Of a stretch of 35,047 nt of DNA, positions 21,856 through 30,588 are shown one piece after another. Within the stretch, counting starts at the first letter, position 1. Each line of letters begins with the position of its first letter. A model generated the notes under the pieces. The model was not told where the DNA came from. It worked only from the letters and a program-made list of their open reading frames with translations, and searched no databases. The position numbers and the translations under genes are program-made. Location: contig JBOGZD010000014.1 of the NCBI GenBank assembly GCA_050697155.1, positions 1 to 35,047 on the forward strand, read 5' to 3'. Source of the DNA: JBOGZD01 sp050697155. GTDB taxonomy: Bacteria; Actinomycetota; Thermoleophilia; Solirubrobacterales; 70-9.

Positions 21856-23403
21856 TTAGGCGACCGCCACCGCCCCGCCCCGCCGCGGATCGCCGCCGCC
21901 GGCGAAGCGCCCGTCGGGATCGCGGGCCACCGCGTGCACGCCGCCGAAGAAGACGTTGCGCTCGGTCCAGCGCACGACCCCGTAGCCGCGCCGCTCGAGC
22001 CTCTCCAGCGCCTCGGGGTCGGCGCCGGGCTCGGCCTGAACCGTGCCGGCCTCGAAGTGCACCCGGGGCGCCAGCACCGCGTCGGCGACGCGGTCGCCGG
22101 CGACGAGGCGAAGGATGGTTTGCAGGATCGCCGAGCGAATCCGGTTCGAGCCGCCGCTTCCGAGCACCGCCTCGAGCTCGCCGTCGCGCAGGACCGCCGT
22201 CGGCGCCATCATCGACGGCATCCGGCGGCCGGGGGCATGGCGGTGAAAGCCGTGCGGGTTGAGGTCCTCCTCGCCGAGCATGTTGTTCACGTGCACGCCG
22301 GTGCCGGGGACGATCAGGCCCGAGCCGGTGCCGTTCGAGCAGGTGACGCTGGCGCAGCGGCCCTCACCGTCGACGACGGTGATGTGGGTGGTCGAGCCGA
22401 GGGCGTCGCCGGGCGCGATCGGCCCGGCGCCGGCCCGGCGGCGCTCGCTGACCTGCTCGGCGCCGCGGGCGAGGCGCGCCGGGTCGAGGAAGCGCTCGGC
22501 GAAGCCCTCCTGCTCGAGGCCGGAGAGGAAGTCCTCCGTCCGCGCCGCCTGGGCCTCCTCCATTGCGGCGACGACGCCCTCCGTGTCGAGCGCGCCGGTG
22601 CGCTCCAGCAGCTCGAGCGCGAACGCGATCAGGATCCCGCCCGAGGACGGCGGCGGGTTGGTGAGCACCTCCCGCCCGGCGAACCGGGCCCGCACCGGCC
22701 GACGGGGGCGCGATGCATAGGCGGCGAGGTCGTCGCGGCCGAGCGTGCCGCCCCGCTCGCGGACCCAGTCCGCCACCGCGGCGGCGACCTCTCCCTCGTA
22801 GAACGGCGCCGAGCCCTCGCTTCCGAGCCGCTCCAGCGCGTCGCCGAGATCCGGGAAGCGAAGCCGATCGCCGGGGGCGAGGATGTGGCCTTCCGGCGCG
22901 TAGATCGCCCGGGCCTCCCCGTAGTGGGTGAGGATCGGCTCGAGGATCGCCATGAACCCCGCCTGCTCGGCGTTTACCTCGATCCCGTCGCGGGCGAGCC
23001 GCGCCGCGGGCGCGGCCAGCTCGGCAAGCGGCACGGTCCCGTGGCGCGCCAGTGCCTCCTCGAGCCCGGCCGGCGTGCCCGGGACGCCGCAGGAGGCGGC
23101 GCCGATGTGGAACACCTGCGGCGACTCGGGGGTGAAGTAGACCGGGACCGCGATCAGGTCGGCGGACCGCTCTGCCCCGTCGGCGCCGGGGACGGCGACG
23201 AAGAAGTCCAGCACCTCGGCGTCGGCGCCGTCGTGGACGAGCATGTAGCCGCCCGCCCCGAGTCCCGTGAGCGGGCTCTCGGTGACGAACGAGGTCATCA
23301 CCGCGGCGACGGCGGCGTCGACCGCGTTCCCGCCCTCGCGCAGCGTGCGCGCCCCCGCCTCGGCGGTCAGCGGATGCCCGGCTGCGACGACGCCGCGGCT
23401 CAT
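21856..23403 (-). CDS. ggt: Gamma-glutamyltransferase (Ntn hydrolase)
   Basis: 515-residue gamma-glutamyltransferase proenzyme that would split itself before the nucleophile Thr338 in GSTTHITVVDGEG. It acts on glutathione or other gamma-glutamyl compounds. The start GVVAAGHPLTAEAGARTLREGGNAVDAAVA, the LGAGGYMLV segment and the C-terminal GSGGSNRIRSAILQT block are all typical. There is no signal peptide, unlike the periplasmic enzymes, so it may be cytoplasmic; the length is also a little short. Actinobacteria often lack glutathione, so the physiological substrate is open. ATG 23403 has TAGCGT 6 nt upstream and no ribosome binding site. Stop lies directly beside the repeat array. Confidence 0.94.
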   Translation of the reverse strand: MSRGVVAAGHPLTAEAGARTLREGGNAVDAAVAAVMTSFVTESPLTGLGAGGYMLVHDGADAEVLDFFVAVPGADGAERSADLIAVPVYFTPESPQVFHIGAASCGVPGTPAGLEEALARHGTVPLAELAAPAARLARDGIEVNAEQAGFMAILEPILTHYGEARAIYAPEGHILAPGDRLRFPDLGDALERLGSEGSAPFYEGEVAAAVADWVRERGGTLGRDDLAAYASRPRRPVRARFAGREVLTNPPPSSGGILIAFALELLERTGALDTEGVVAAMEEAQAARTEDFLSGLEQEGFAERFLDPARLARGAEQVSERRRAGAGPIAPGDALGSTTHITVVDGEGRCASVTCSNGTGSGLIVPGTGVHVNNMLGEEDLNPHGFHRHAPGRRMPSMMAPTAVLRDGELEAVLGSGGSNRIRSAILQTILRLVAGDRVADAVLAPRVHFEAGTVQAEPGADPEALERLERRGYGVVRWTERNVFFGGVHAVARDPDGRFAGGGDPRRGGAVAVA

Positions 23404-23409
23404 AATGCG

Positions 23410-23415
23410 ACGCTA
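23410..23415 (-). promoter_or_regulatory. -10 hexamer TAGCGT before ggt
   Basis: A 6-nt gap to ATG 23403. A GCCGCCAGGCGGC palindrome (23417-23429) lies right upstream, over the -10/-35 spacer; its core matches the inner palindrome of the 60-bp repeats. Confidence 0.4.
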
Positions 23416-23544
23416 CGCCGCCAGGCGGCGAAAACCAAGCAGATCAAGGACGCAGGAAGGGCGGCGAAGGGAGCTTGCTCGAAATGCAAGTGACCGAGCC
23501 GCCCGACCGAGGACGCCGAGATGCGCAGGTTTGCAGCCGCCTGG

Positions 23545-25056
23545 CTAACGGCCGGGGATGAACTCCGGGACGTCGATCGATAGGTCCCGCGGACGGGACT
23601 CGAAGCTCTTCGCCGTCCCGGCGCGGCGGTCGGCGGGTCGCTTGGTCGCAGTCGTCGTCGTACCCGCGGCGCGGCGCTCGAGGCCTCCGTTGCCGTCGGC
23701 GCGGCGCCCCCGGCCGTCGAACCGGGTGGCGATCACCGTCACCCACACCTGGTCCGTGAGCGAGTCGTCGATGTTGGCGCCGAAGATGATGTTGGCGTCG
23801 GGGTGGGCGGCCTCCTGGACCACCTTCGCCGCCTCGGACACCTCGAGCAGCGAGAGGTCAGGCCCGGCGGTGATCGAGAGCAGGATCGAGCGGGCGCCGT
23901 CGACCGAGGTCTCGAGCAGCGGCGAGGAGACTGCGTGGTCGGCGGCCGCAACGGCGCGGTTGTCGCCGGCGCCCATGCCGATCCCGAGCAGGGCGTGGCC
24001 CGCGTCGCGCATCGTCGTCCGCACGTCGGCGAAGTCGAGGTTGATCAGGCCCGGCAGGGTGATCAGCTCGGAGATCCCCTGAACGCCCTGGCGCAGGACG
24101 TCATCGGCGACCTGGAACGCCTCGATCATCGTCGTGGTCTTCGCGAGCACGCCGAGCAGGCGCTCGTTCGGGACCACGATCAGCGTGTCGACCTCCGCCG
24201 AGAGCGCCTCGATGCCGTCCTCCGCCTGCTTCGCGCGGCGGGTGCCCTCGAACCGGAACGGCTTCGTGATGATGCCGACCGTGAGCGCGCCGACGTCCCG
24301 GGCGAGGCGGGCGATCACCGGCGCGGCGCCGGTCCCGGTGCCTCCTCCGGCGCCGGCGGTGATGAAGACCATGTCGGAGCCCTTGAGCAGGCGCTTGATC
24401 TTGTCCTGCTCCTCGAACGCGGACCGGTAGCCGAGCTCGGGGTCCGAGCCGGCGCCGAGCCCGCGCGAGAGGCCGCTGCCGAGGTGCACGGTGACGTCGG
24501 CGGTCGACTGCTGCAGCGACTGCAGGTCGGTGTTGATCGCCATGAACTCGACCCCCGGGATCTGCGCCTCGACCATGCGGTTGATCGCGTTCACGCCGGC
24601 GCCGCCGATGCCGACGACCCGGATCACCGGAGCATGCGGGCGCGGCGCGCCGACTGGAAGGTCACGGTAGGAGGGCTCGTCGCGACCGTAGGTCGGCCCC
24701 TCGACGTCGACTCCCTCGTCGGTGAAGATCCTGCTCAGGCGCTCCTTGGCCCCGGGAACCTCCGGCTCCAGGGTCTCGCGCTCCTCGACCCGGTAGGCGC
24801 GCACCCGCTCGGGGTCGGGGGGCGCCGGCTCGCGTTCGCGAGGCTCGGGCTCACGGGGCGGCTCGGGCTCCCGAGCCGGCGGCTGCGGCTCGCCGCCCGC
24901 CGGCTCGGTCCGCTCCCGGTCGAGGACGGGGGTGTCCTCCTCGGGCGGTGACCCCGGCGGCGCGGGCGCCTCCGGCGGATCTTCGGGCTCGACGGTTGAG
25001 CGAAAGAGGTCGGCGAGCGGGCCCTCGCGCATGCTGGCCCGCTTACGACGCGCCAT
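23545..25056 (-). CDS. ftsZ: Cell division protein FtsZ with long N-terminal extension
   Basis: 503-residue tubulin-like GTPase that forms the division ring. The GTPase domain begins about residue 144 (VIRVVGIGGAGVNAINRM) with the signature GAGGGTGTGAAP at 235-246 and continues through the GTPase-activating domain (VRTTMRDAGHALLGIG). A basic/Gly linker leads to the C-terminal peptide LSIDVPEFIPGR, the usual docking tail. What is unusual is the first 130-140 residues: proline-rich and strongly acidic/basic (EPEPPREPEPREREPAPP), absent in ordinary FtsZ. ATG 25056 has GGGAGG 9 nt upstream and overlaps the parA end by 14 bp; no division-cluster genes adjoin it, so it may be an additional FtsZ. 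Confidence 0.95.
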   Translation of the reverse strand: MARRKRASMREGPLADLFRSTVEPEDPPEAPAPPGSPPEEDTPVLDRERTEPAGGEPQPPAREPEPPREPEPREREPAPPDPERVRAYRVEERETLEPEVPGAKERLSRIFTDEGVDVEGPTYGRDEPSYRDLPVGAPRPHAPVIRVVGIGGAGVNAINRMVEAQIPGVEFMAINTDLQSLQQSTADVTVHLGSGLSRGLGAGSDPELGYRSAFEEQDKIKRLLKGSDMVFITAGAGGGTGTGAAPVIARLARDVGALTVGIITKPFRFEGTRRAKQAEDGIEALSAEVDTLIVVPNERLLGVLAKTTTMIEAFQVADDVLRQGVQGISELITLPGLINLDFADVRTTMRDAGHALLGIGMGAGDNRAVAAADHAVSSPLLETSVDGARSILLSITAGPDLSLLEVSEAAKVVQEAAHPDANIIFGANIDDSLTDQVWVTVIATRFDGRGRRADGNGGLERRAAGTTTTATKRPADRRAGTAKSFESRPRDLSIDVPEFIPGR

Positions 25057-26005
25057 TCGTCAGAACCTCCCTTGCGAGCTCGCGGTAGTAGTTGGCAGCG
25101 TTGCCCTTCGGATCGTACTTGAGCACGCTGCTGCCGCGAACCGGCGCCTCGGCGAACTTGATCGCCTTGCGGATGCGGGTGTCGAAGACGAGATCGCCGA
25201 AGTTCTCCTCCAGGATCTCGACCGCCTCCTTCGCATGCACGGTGCGAGAGTCGAGCATCGTCGGCAGGATGCCCTCGATCTTCACTCGCGGGTTGAGGTT
25301 CTCGCGGATCATGTCAAGCGTGTTCTGGAGCTGGATCAGCCCGCGCATCGACAGATACTCGCACTGCACCGGGACGATCACCTTGTCGGAGGCGGCGAGC
25401 GCGTTCACCGTCAGCAGCCCGAGGCTGGGCGGCGTGTCGATGCAGATGAAGTCGTAATCGTCGGTGACCTCCGAGAGCGCCTTCTCGAGCGAGCGCTCGC
25501 GGCCGATCTGGGTCGACATCGCGATCTCGGCCCCGGCGAGGTCGATCGAGGCCACCGCGATGTCGATCTCGCGCTCCTGGATCACCTCGCGGATCGGAAT
25601 GTGATGGACGAGCACGTCGAACATCGACTTCTCGACCTTGTCGGGGTCGATTCCCTGGCTCATGGTCAGGTTTCCCTGCGGGTCGAGGTCGATGCAGAGG
25701 ACCTCGTGCCCGGACTCGGCGAAGGCCACGGCGAGGTTGAGGGTGGTGGTCGTCTTCGCGACGCCACCCTTCTGGTTTGCGAACGAGATCACCTGCGCTC
25801 GGCGGTCGGGATGCTCGTCCTCGCCGGCCGGGCTCGGGGTGCGCACCGGCGTCAGCGCTTCGCTGGCGGTGATCCGGCCCGCGTCGTCGTCGTGCTCGGC
25901 AAGAGCGGCGTTCGCGGGCGGTGGCTCGGGGGCGCGCTCTGACGTGGAGACGCTCACGTCGCGCCCGTCCTCATCGGGGCGTGGTGGACGGTTGAAAAGA
26001 CCCAT
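25043..26005 (-). CDS. ParA/Soj-type ATPase
   Basis: 320-residue ParA-family ATPase. The deviant Walker A is KGGVAKTT (79-86) with the signature Lys; then CIDLDPQGNLT (Walker A') and FICIDTPPSLGLLT (Walker B). It has QCEYLSMRGL and the C-terminal VFDTRIRKAIKFAEAP, as in chromosome and plasmid ParA and in Soj. An acidic, disordered-looking N-terminal tail of about 70 residues precedes the fold. No parB or parS site was noticed nearby. ATG 26005 is preferred because the conserved MGLFN start lies there and the region upstream is shared with the divergent ATPase. It overlaps ftsZ by 14 bp, suggesting a role in positioning division machinery rather than the main chromosome partition locus. Confidence 0.93.
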   Translation of the reverse strand: MGLFNRPPRPDEDGRDVSVSTSERAPEPPPANAALAEHDDDAGRITASEALTPVRTPSPAGEDEHPDRRAQVISFANQKGGVAKTTTTLNLAVAFAESGHEVLCIDLDPQGNLTMSQGIDPDKVEKSMFDVLVHHIPIREVIQEREIDIAVASIDLAGAEIAMSTQIGRERSLEKALSEVTDDYDFICIDTPPSLGLLTVNALAASDKVIVPVQCEYLSMRGLIQLQNTLDMIRENLNPRVKIEGILPTMLDSRTVHAKEAVEILEENFGDLVFDTRIRKAIKFAEAPVRGSSVLKYDPKGNAANYYRELAREVLTNGAS

Positions 26006-26057
26006 ACGTTCGCGACTATTCGCACGCGCAACGGGGTTTCCTCCCCCTGCAACTGAA

Positions 26058-26981
26058 ATGATCGCCGCCGTGCCCGACCTGCTGGAAAAGCGGCTCGTGG
26101 TCGTCACCGGCAAGGGAGGGGTCGGCAAGTCGACGGTTGCGGTCGCCCTCGCCCTTGCGGCGGCCCGCGAGGGCAAGCGGACGATCCTCTGCGAGGTCTC
26201 CTCGCAGGAGCGCCTCTCACAGGTCTTCCATCGCGCCGAGGTCGGCTTTCACGAGGTCGAGATGCGCGACAACCTGTGGGCGATCTCGATCGATCCGGAC
26301 GAGTCGATGCGCGAGTACGTGCTGCTGCAGCTCAAGGTCCGCGCGATGCGCGATCTGCTCTTCCGCTCGCGCATCTTCACCTACCTCGCGGCAGCCACCC
26401 CGGGCCTGAAGGAGCTGGTCACGATCGGCAAGATCTGGGAGCTGGCCCAGCTCGACCGCAAGGTCAAGCACGGGCGCAAGTACGACTTCGTGATCGTCGA
26501 CGCGCCCGCCACCGGCCACGGGGTCGGCTTCCTGCAGACGCCCCGGACCTTCGCGGGGATCGCCCGGGTCGGGCCGATCAGCCAGCAGGCCAAGGCGCTC
26601 GACCGGTTCATCTGCGATCACGACAACACCGGTGCCGCGATCGTCGCCCAGCCCGAGGAGATGGCGGTGAACGAGACCGCGGTGCTCGAGGCCGAGCTCG
26701 GCGGCGAGGTCGGGGTCGCGGTCGACCGCGTCTACATGAACGGCCTCTATCCCGAGCGATTCGACGCCGCGGAGGCGGAGCGGCTGGCGGCGCTGGACGC
26801 CGACGGGGCGGTGCGCGCCGCCTGCCAGGCGGCCGTGCGCCAGAGCCGGCGGGCGCGCGCCCAGCGGGAGCAGCTCGCCCGGCTCGAGGAGCTGGCCTCG
26901 GCGCCGGTCCAGACGCTGCCCTACCTGTTCGAGCCCGAGATCGGGGTCGAGCAGATCGAGGCCCTGGCCGAGGCAATCTGA
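26058..26981 (+). CDS. ArsA/Get3-like ATPase, first of pair
   Basis: 307-residue P-loop ATPase of the ArsA/Get3 family. It starts KRLVVVTGKGGVGKSTVAVA (Walker A 18-26) and has the A' motif TILCEVSSQERLSQ and FVIVDAPATGHGVGFLQ (Walker B/switch), resembling Get3 more than arsenite pumps; the anion-coupling cysteines are not visible. The M. tuberculosis pair Rv3679/Rv3680 is a likely relative: tandem, different-sized subunits. It may target or protect membrane-bound proteins. It starts at ATG 26058 (GTG 26070 possible), is divergent from parA with 52 bp between, and its stop overlaps the next start (TGATG). Confidence 0.9.
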   Translation: MIAAVPDLLEKRLVVVTGKGGVGKSTVAVALALAAAREGKRTILCEVSSQERLSQVFHRAEVGFHEVEMRDNLWAISIDPDESMREYVLLQLKVRAMRDLLFRSRIFTYLAAATPGLKELVTIGKIWELAQLDRKVKHGRKYDFVIVDAPATGHGVGFLQTPRTFAGIARVGPISQQAKALDRFICDHDNTGAAIVAQPEEMAVNETAVLEAELGGEVGVAVDRVYMNGLYPERFDAAEAERLAALDADGAVRAACQAAVRQSRRARAQREQLARLEELASAPVQTLPYLFEPEIGVEQIEALAEAI

Positions 26982-28132
26982 TGGCGAGCGTCGCCAAGCT
27001 GCTCGAGGGCAAGCGGGTCTGCATCTGCGCCGGCTCGGGCGGGGTCGGCAAGACGACCACCTCGGCGGCGATCGCCGCCGGGATGGCGGCCCGCGGCTTG
27101 CGGGTCGCGGTGCTGACGATCGACCCGGCGAAGCGGCTCGCGGACTCGCTCGGCCTGCCCGAGCTCGGCAACACCGAGCGCCAGGTCGATCCGGAGCTGT
27201 TCGCGTCCCTGGGGATCGACATGGGCGGCGGCGAGCTCTGGGCGATGATGCTCGACGCGAAGGCCACCTTCGACGAGGTCGTGCGCAAGCACGCCCCCGA
27301 CGAGGAGACGCGCGAGAGGATCCTCTCCAACCGCATCTACCAGCAGCTGTCGGCCGCCCTCGCCGGGTCGCAGGAGTACATGGCGATGGAGAAGCTGTTC
27401 GAGATCCATGCCGAGGACCGCTACGACCTGCTCGTCCTCGACACGCCGCCGTCGCGAAACGCTCTCGACTTCCTGGACGCGCCGCGTCGTCTGACCCAGT
27501 TCATCGAGGGCCGCGCCCTACAGGTGTTCATGAAGCCGACCGGCCTCGGGATGCGGGTCTTCGGGCGCGGCGCGGGGATGGCGTTCTCGGTCCTGCGGCG
27601 GATCACCGGCGTCGACCTGCTCGAGGACCTCGCCGAGTTCTTCCAGGCGATGAGCGGCATGGTCGGCGGCTTTCGCGAGCGGGCCCGCCGGGTGAACGAG
27701 CTGCTCGCAGACCCCGCGACCTCGTTCCTGGTCGTCTGCGGGCCCCAGGGGGAGCCGATCTCCGAAGCCGTCTACTTCCACCGCAAGCTGGTCGAGGCGC
27801 AGATGCCGTTCGGCGGAGTGATCGTCAACAAGGTCCACTACGAGGAGGAGCTCGCCGACCCGGGACCGGAGCTCGAGGGTGAGCTGGCCGCCGCGCTGGG
27901 CGATTCGGAGCTGGCCCAGCGGGTGGCCGCCAACTTCGCGGACTTCCGCGCGCTCTCGGCCCGGGACCGCGGCAACGTCGCCCACCTGGCCGCGGAGATG
28001 CGGACCGCGGTCGTGATCGAGGTCCCTTACCTCGACGAGGACGTCCACGACCTCACCGGGCTGATGGAGGTCAACCGCTACCTGTTCGCCTCCGGCGCCG
28101 AGGAGCGGACGGCGATCGCCGCCCGGGGTTAG
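26981..28132 (+). CDS. ArsA/Get3-like ATPase, second of pair
   Basis: 383-residue partner of the previous gene. Walker A is GSGGVGKTT (18-26), A' is AVLTIDPAKRLADSLGL and LLVLDTPPSRNALDFLDAP is the switch. The helical middle (AFSVLRRITGVDLLEDLAEFFQAMSGM) is longer than in the first subunit and may form the client-binding region. It ends with DVHDLTGLMEVNRYLF. The first gene's stop overlaps this ATG in TGATG, so the two are made in a fixed ratio and probably form a heterodimer, as proposed for the mycobacterial pair. A row of hairpins follows. Confidence 0.92.
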   Translation: MASVAKLLEGKRVCICAGSGGVGKTTTSAAIAAGMAARGLRVAVLTIDPAKRLADSLGLPELGNTERQVDPELFASLGIDMGGGELWAMMLDAKATFDEVVRKHAPDEETRERILSNRIYQQLSAALAGSQEYMAMEKLFEIHAEDRYDLLVLDTPPSRNALDFLDAPRRLTQFIEGRALQVFMKPTGLGMRVFGRGAGMAFSVLRRITGVDLLEDLAEFFQAMSGMVGGFRERARRVNELLADPATSFLVVCGPQGEPISEAVYFHRKLVEAQMPFGGVIVNKVHYEEELADPGPELEGELAAALGDSELAQRVAANFADFRALSARDRGNVAHLAAEMRTAVVIEVPYLDEDVHDLTGLMEVNRYLFASGAEERTAIAARG

Positions 28133-28140
28133 CCGCGGAC

Positions 28141-28264
28141 AGGCCGAAGCCACCGAGCCGAAGCTCGGTGGCCAGGCCTGCTCTTCCTGGGGTGATCGGA
28201 GGAAGCTTTCGGTAAAGCAGCGGCCTCGACAGCCGCCGGAGTCGGCTTCGGCCTTCGGCCTCCG
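28141..28264. terminator. Cluster of four hairpins between convergent genes
   Basis: 28150-28158 pairs perfectly with 28163-28171 (9 bp, CGAA loop), flanked by AGGCC/GGCCT. Then CTTCCT/AGGAAG (about 28183-28205), GCTTT/AAAGC (28205-28218) and CGGAG/CTCCG (28237-28264). The first is likely the terminator of the ATPase operon, the last of the opposing 567-residue gene; the rest may be extra structure. Confidence 0.6.
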
Positions 28265-28268
28265 CCTC

Positions 28269-29972
28269 CTATGAGACCTCGGCCCGCCGCCGGCGGTCGT
28301 AGGCGATCTCGCGCACGTTCCACTCGGTGGTCTCCGGGCGCGGGAAGAGGTTGGCGACGCGGTCGTGGTGGGCGCGGCGCTCGGCTCGGGTCTGCTCGAT
28401 GAGCCGCAGCACCGGGCTGGCGTCGTCGGGCAGGGCGGGTGGCTCGGGCGTCCCCTGCACCGTCTCCTCGAAGATCTTCTGCTGAGACTCCAACACTGAA
28501 ACCCTCCGGACCATAATTCGCTCCTCGGGCTCGATCTCCTCGTCGAGATCCTCGCGGTACTCGACCTCGGGGGGCTCGTCCTTCTCGCGGTAGGAGAGCT
28601 CGGGGACCTCCTCGCCGACGCCGTCGTCGACGAGCTCGTCGACGCTTTCGCCGGTTGCCAGTGCCCACTCCTCGGTGGCCCCGCGCTGCTCGGCCTCGAC
28701 GCCGTCCCCGACCGCGAGCCCATCGGCAAGCAGGATCTCGTCGGCGGTGCTGCGCAGGTCGGTGCCGAGGTGGCCGCAGGCGGCATCCTTGAGGATCGCG
28801 CGGGTGAGCTGCTCGAGCTCGGCGGCGATCTCCGCCGGCGACGCGGCCGACGGTGCGCCCGCTGGCTCGCCGCTCCACAGCTCGCGCTCGAGCCCGATCG
28901 CGTGGTCGACGACCGCCTTCACCTCGCCGCGACGCTCGGGCTCCGCGCACAGCGCGGCGACCCGCATCGACAGCCCGAGCTCGGCGGGGCCACCGCCCTC
29001 GAGCACGAAGCGCAGCGCGAGCAGGTGGTCATTTAGCGCCTCGATCACCACGTTGCGCTCGAGCCCGGCCTCGAACCGCGACATCGCCCTCGAGTGCGCG
29101 GGGGGCACCGAGGGTCGCCCGTCGAGCGCTCGGGCGAACGCGACCAGCTCGCCGAGCTCGGTGTCGGCGAGCCGGTAGCCGCCCGGGCGCGGCTTACCGG
29201 CGCCCGTGGAGATCCGGCGCCAACGATCGCCGGGAAGCTTGGTCCACGCATGCGGGCCGAGGGCCAGCCCGCCCGGCTTGAACAGCCTCAGGGTGGTGAT
29301 CAGGCGCCGGAAGGCCTCGACCGCGCCGGCGCGCGGCGCCATCCCGTCCTCGTCCGGGTGGTCCTCGGGCACCGGCAACCGGGCGACCGCGAGGAAGGTC
29401 GGCTCCCAGGGGGCCGCCCCGAGCCCGTCGCTCGCGCGCGCCTCGGCCGGCACGTCGACTCCCTCCGAGCTGACGATGGTCGCCATCGGGAGCTCGAGCC
29501 GCGCCACCGGCAGCTGCAGACCTCGCACCGGGACGACCACCTCGACCTCGCCCTCGGCGACCTCGCCGCCCCACTCGACCTCGGCGATCGCCGCCTCGAC
29601 CCGCGAGGCGCCGAGCGAGAAGTCGGCGCTGTCCGCCCACATCCGGCAAAGGACCGCGATCGCGGCGAGCTCGGCGCGCTTGCGCGGCTCCTCCGGGACC
29701 GCGACGCCCATCCGCTCGAGGTAGGGGCCGGCGAGATCGGACGCCTCGAGGGCAGCACAGGCGGCGCCGAAGGAGTCGAGCTCCCGCAGCGCGGTCGCGT
29801 GATCGCGCACGAAACGATCGGTGAGCGGCTCATACTCAGACAGCGGCGAGCCGTCGCCCGGCTCGCGCACCTGGTAGGGGATCTCCTCGCCGGCGGCGAT
29901 CAGCTCGCGAAACCGCTTTGCCGCGTCCCGCGCCATCGTCGCCAACGCCTCTCGTACCACCAGGTCGCGCAC
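28269..29972 (-). CDS. 567-residue unknown protein with HEPN-like segment
   Basis: Not recognised as a named family. Visible parts: an N-terminal helical region (EALATMARDAAKRFRELIAAGEEIPY), a beta-rich middle (EVEVVVPVRGLQLPVARLELPMATIV), then a helical block about 310-385 (SRFEAGLERNVVIEALNDHLL to HAIGLERELWSG) resembling the Apea-like HEPN fold, but without a clear RxxxxH motif. The C-terminal 150 residues are very acidic (ELVDDGVGEEVPELS, EVEYREDLDEEIEPEERI), then a basic end. No signal peptide or membrane helix. Start is GTG 29972, with ATG 29936 as an alternative. It is isolated between the hairpin cluster and an HxlR gene. A HEPN-type RNA-directed role is a guess only. Confidence 0.75.
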   Translation of the reverse strand: MRDLVVREALATMARDAAKRFRELIAAGEEIPYQVREPGDGSPLSEYEPLTDRFVRDHATALRELDSFGAACAALEASDLAGPYLERMGVAVPEEPRKRAELAAIAVLCRMWADSADFSLGASRVEAAIAEVEWGGEVAEGEVEVVVPVRGLQLPVARLELPMATIVSSEGVDVPAEARASDGLGAAPWEPTFLAVARLPVPEDHPDEDGMAPRAGAVEAFRRLITTLRLFKPGGLALGPHAWTKLPGDRWRRISTGAGKPRPGGYRLADTELGELVAFARALDGRPSVPPAHSRAMSRFEAGLERNVVIEALNDHLLALRFVLEGGGPAELGLSMRVAALCAEPERRGEVKAVVDHAIGLERELWSGEPAGAPSAASPAEIAAELEQLTRAILKDAACGHLGTDLRSTADEILLADGLAVGDGVEAEQRGATEEWALATGESVDELVDDGVGEEVPELSYREKDEPPEVEYREDLDEEIEPEERIMVRRVSVLESQQKIFEETVQGTPEPPALPDDASPVLRLIEQTRAERRAHHDRVANLFPRPETTEWNVREIAYDRRRRAEVS

Positions 29973-30006
29973 GGCGACAGGCTTCTCCCGGCCGCCCGAC
30001 GCTCCT

Positions 30007-30030
30007 CCCCTGCAAGGAAGCTTGCAGGGG
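30007..30030 (-). terminator. Perfect 10-bp hairpin upstream of unknown gene
   Basis: Arms CCCCTGCAAG and CTTGCAGGGG around a GAAG loop. On the minus strand it lies 35 bp before the 567-residue gene's GTG and 190 bp after the HxlR stop. It may end the HxlR transcript or lie in the next gene's leader (a TAGGCT box is at 30057-30062). Confidence 0.5.
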
Positions 30031-30219
30031 CGCGCTGCGTAGCCGCTTCGGCTGTGAGCCTATGGCGCCGGCGCGACGCGGGCGCTAGGTAGGGCAGTAG
30101 GGGAGCGGGCATGGGCGTTTTCGGGGGGCTGCCTGGTTAGGCGGTCGTAATTGACCACTTTAGGCAGGACAGTCCAGAACGCCGCCCGCTCCGGGCCCCA
30201 CTGGAACGCCCGGCCGACG

Positions 30220-30573
30220 CTAAACGGCGACCGCGGTCTGGGTGCTCTCGGAGGGGGTGCGGTTGGGGTCGAAGAGCCAGCGGCGGCCGTAGGAGCGCAT
30301 GTCCTCGATCAGCGGCACCAGGGCGCGGCCCCTCTCGGTCAGCGCGTACTCGACCCGGGGCGGGACCTCGGGGTAGGTGTGGCGCTCGACGACGCCATGC
30401 TCCTCAAGCGCCCGCAGGCGAAGGGAGAGTGTCCGCGGGCTGATGCCCTCGAGCGAGCGCTCGAGCTCGCAAAACCTGCGGCTGGAGTCCGCGAGGTCGC
30501 GGATCACCAGGAGGGTCCATTTGCCGGAGATGATCTCGGCGGTGCGACAGACAGGGCAGCTTGGATCCATCAT
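30220..30573 (-). CDS. HxlR-family transcriptional regulator
   Basis: 117-residue winged-helix regulator. The order of parts is CPVCRTAEIISGKWTLLVIRDL (with an N-terminal CxxC), the helix-turn-helix LEGISPRTLSLRLRALEEHG and the wing PPRVEYALTERG. The CxxC could sense thiols, quinones or metals, as in some family members. ATG 30573 (or 30570) is preferred: a TATACT -10 box is at 30589-30594 with a short leader, while the TTG at 30600 would lie upstream of the transcript start. An inverted repeat over the pilT stop (30608-30621) is a candidate operator. No target beyond itself is visible; the pilT gene upstream is a different transcript. Confidence 0.92.
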   Translation of the reverse strand: MMDPSCPVCRTAEIISGKWTLLVIRDLADSSRRFCELERSLEGISPRTLSLRLRALEEHGVVERHTYPEVPPRVEYALTERGRALVPLIEDMRSYGRRWLFDPNRTPSESTQTAVAV

Positions 30574-30588
30574 CGGCCGGGAAAGCCG

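Noticed and set aside
20827..23493. 888-codon plus-strand frame from the repeat region across ggt
   Set aside because: It is antisense to ggt in its second half and low-complexity in the repeat region.
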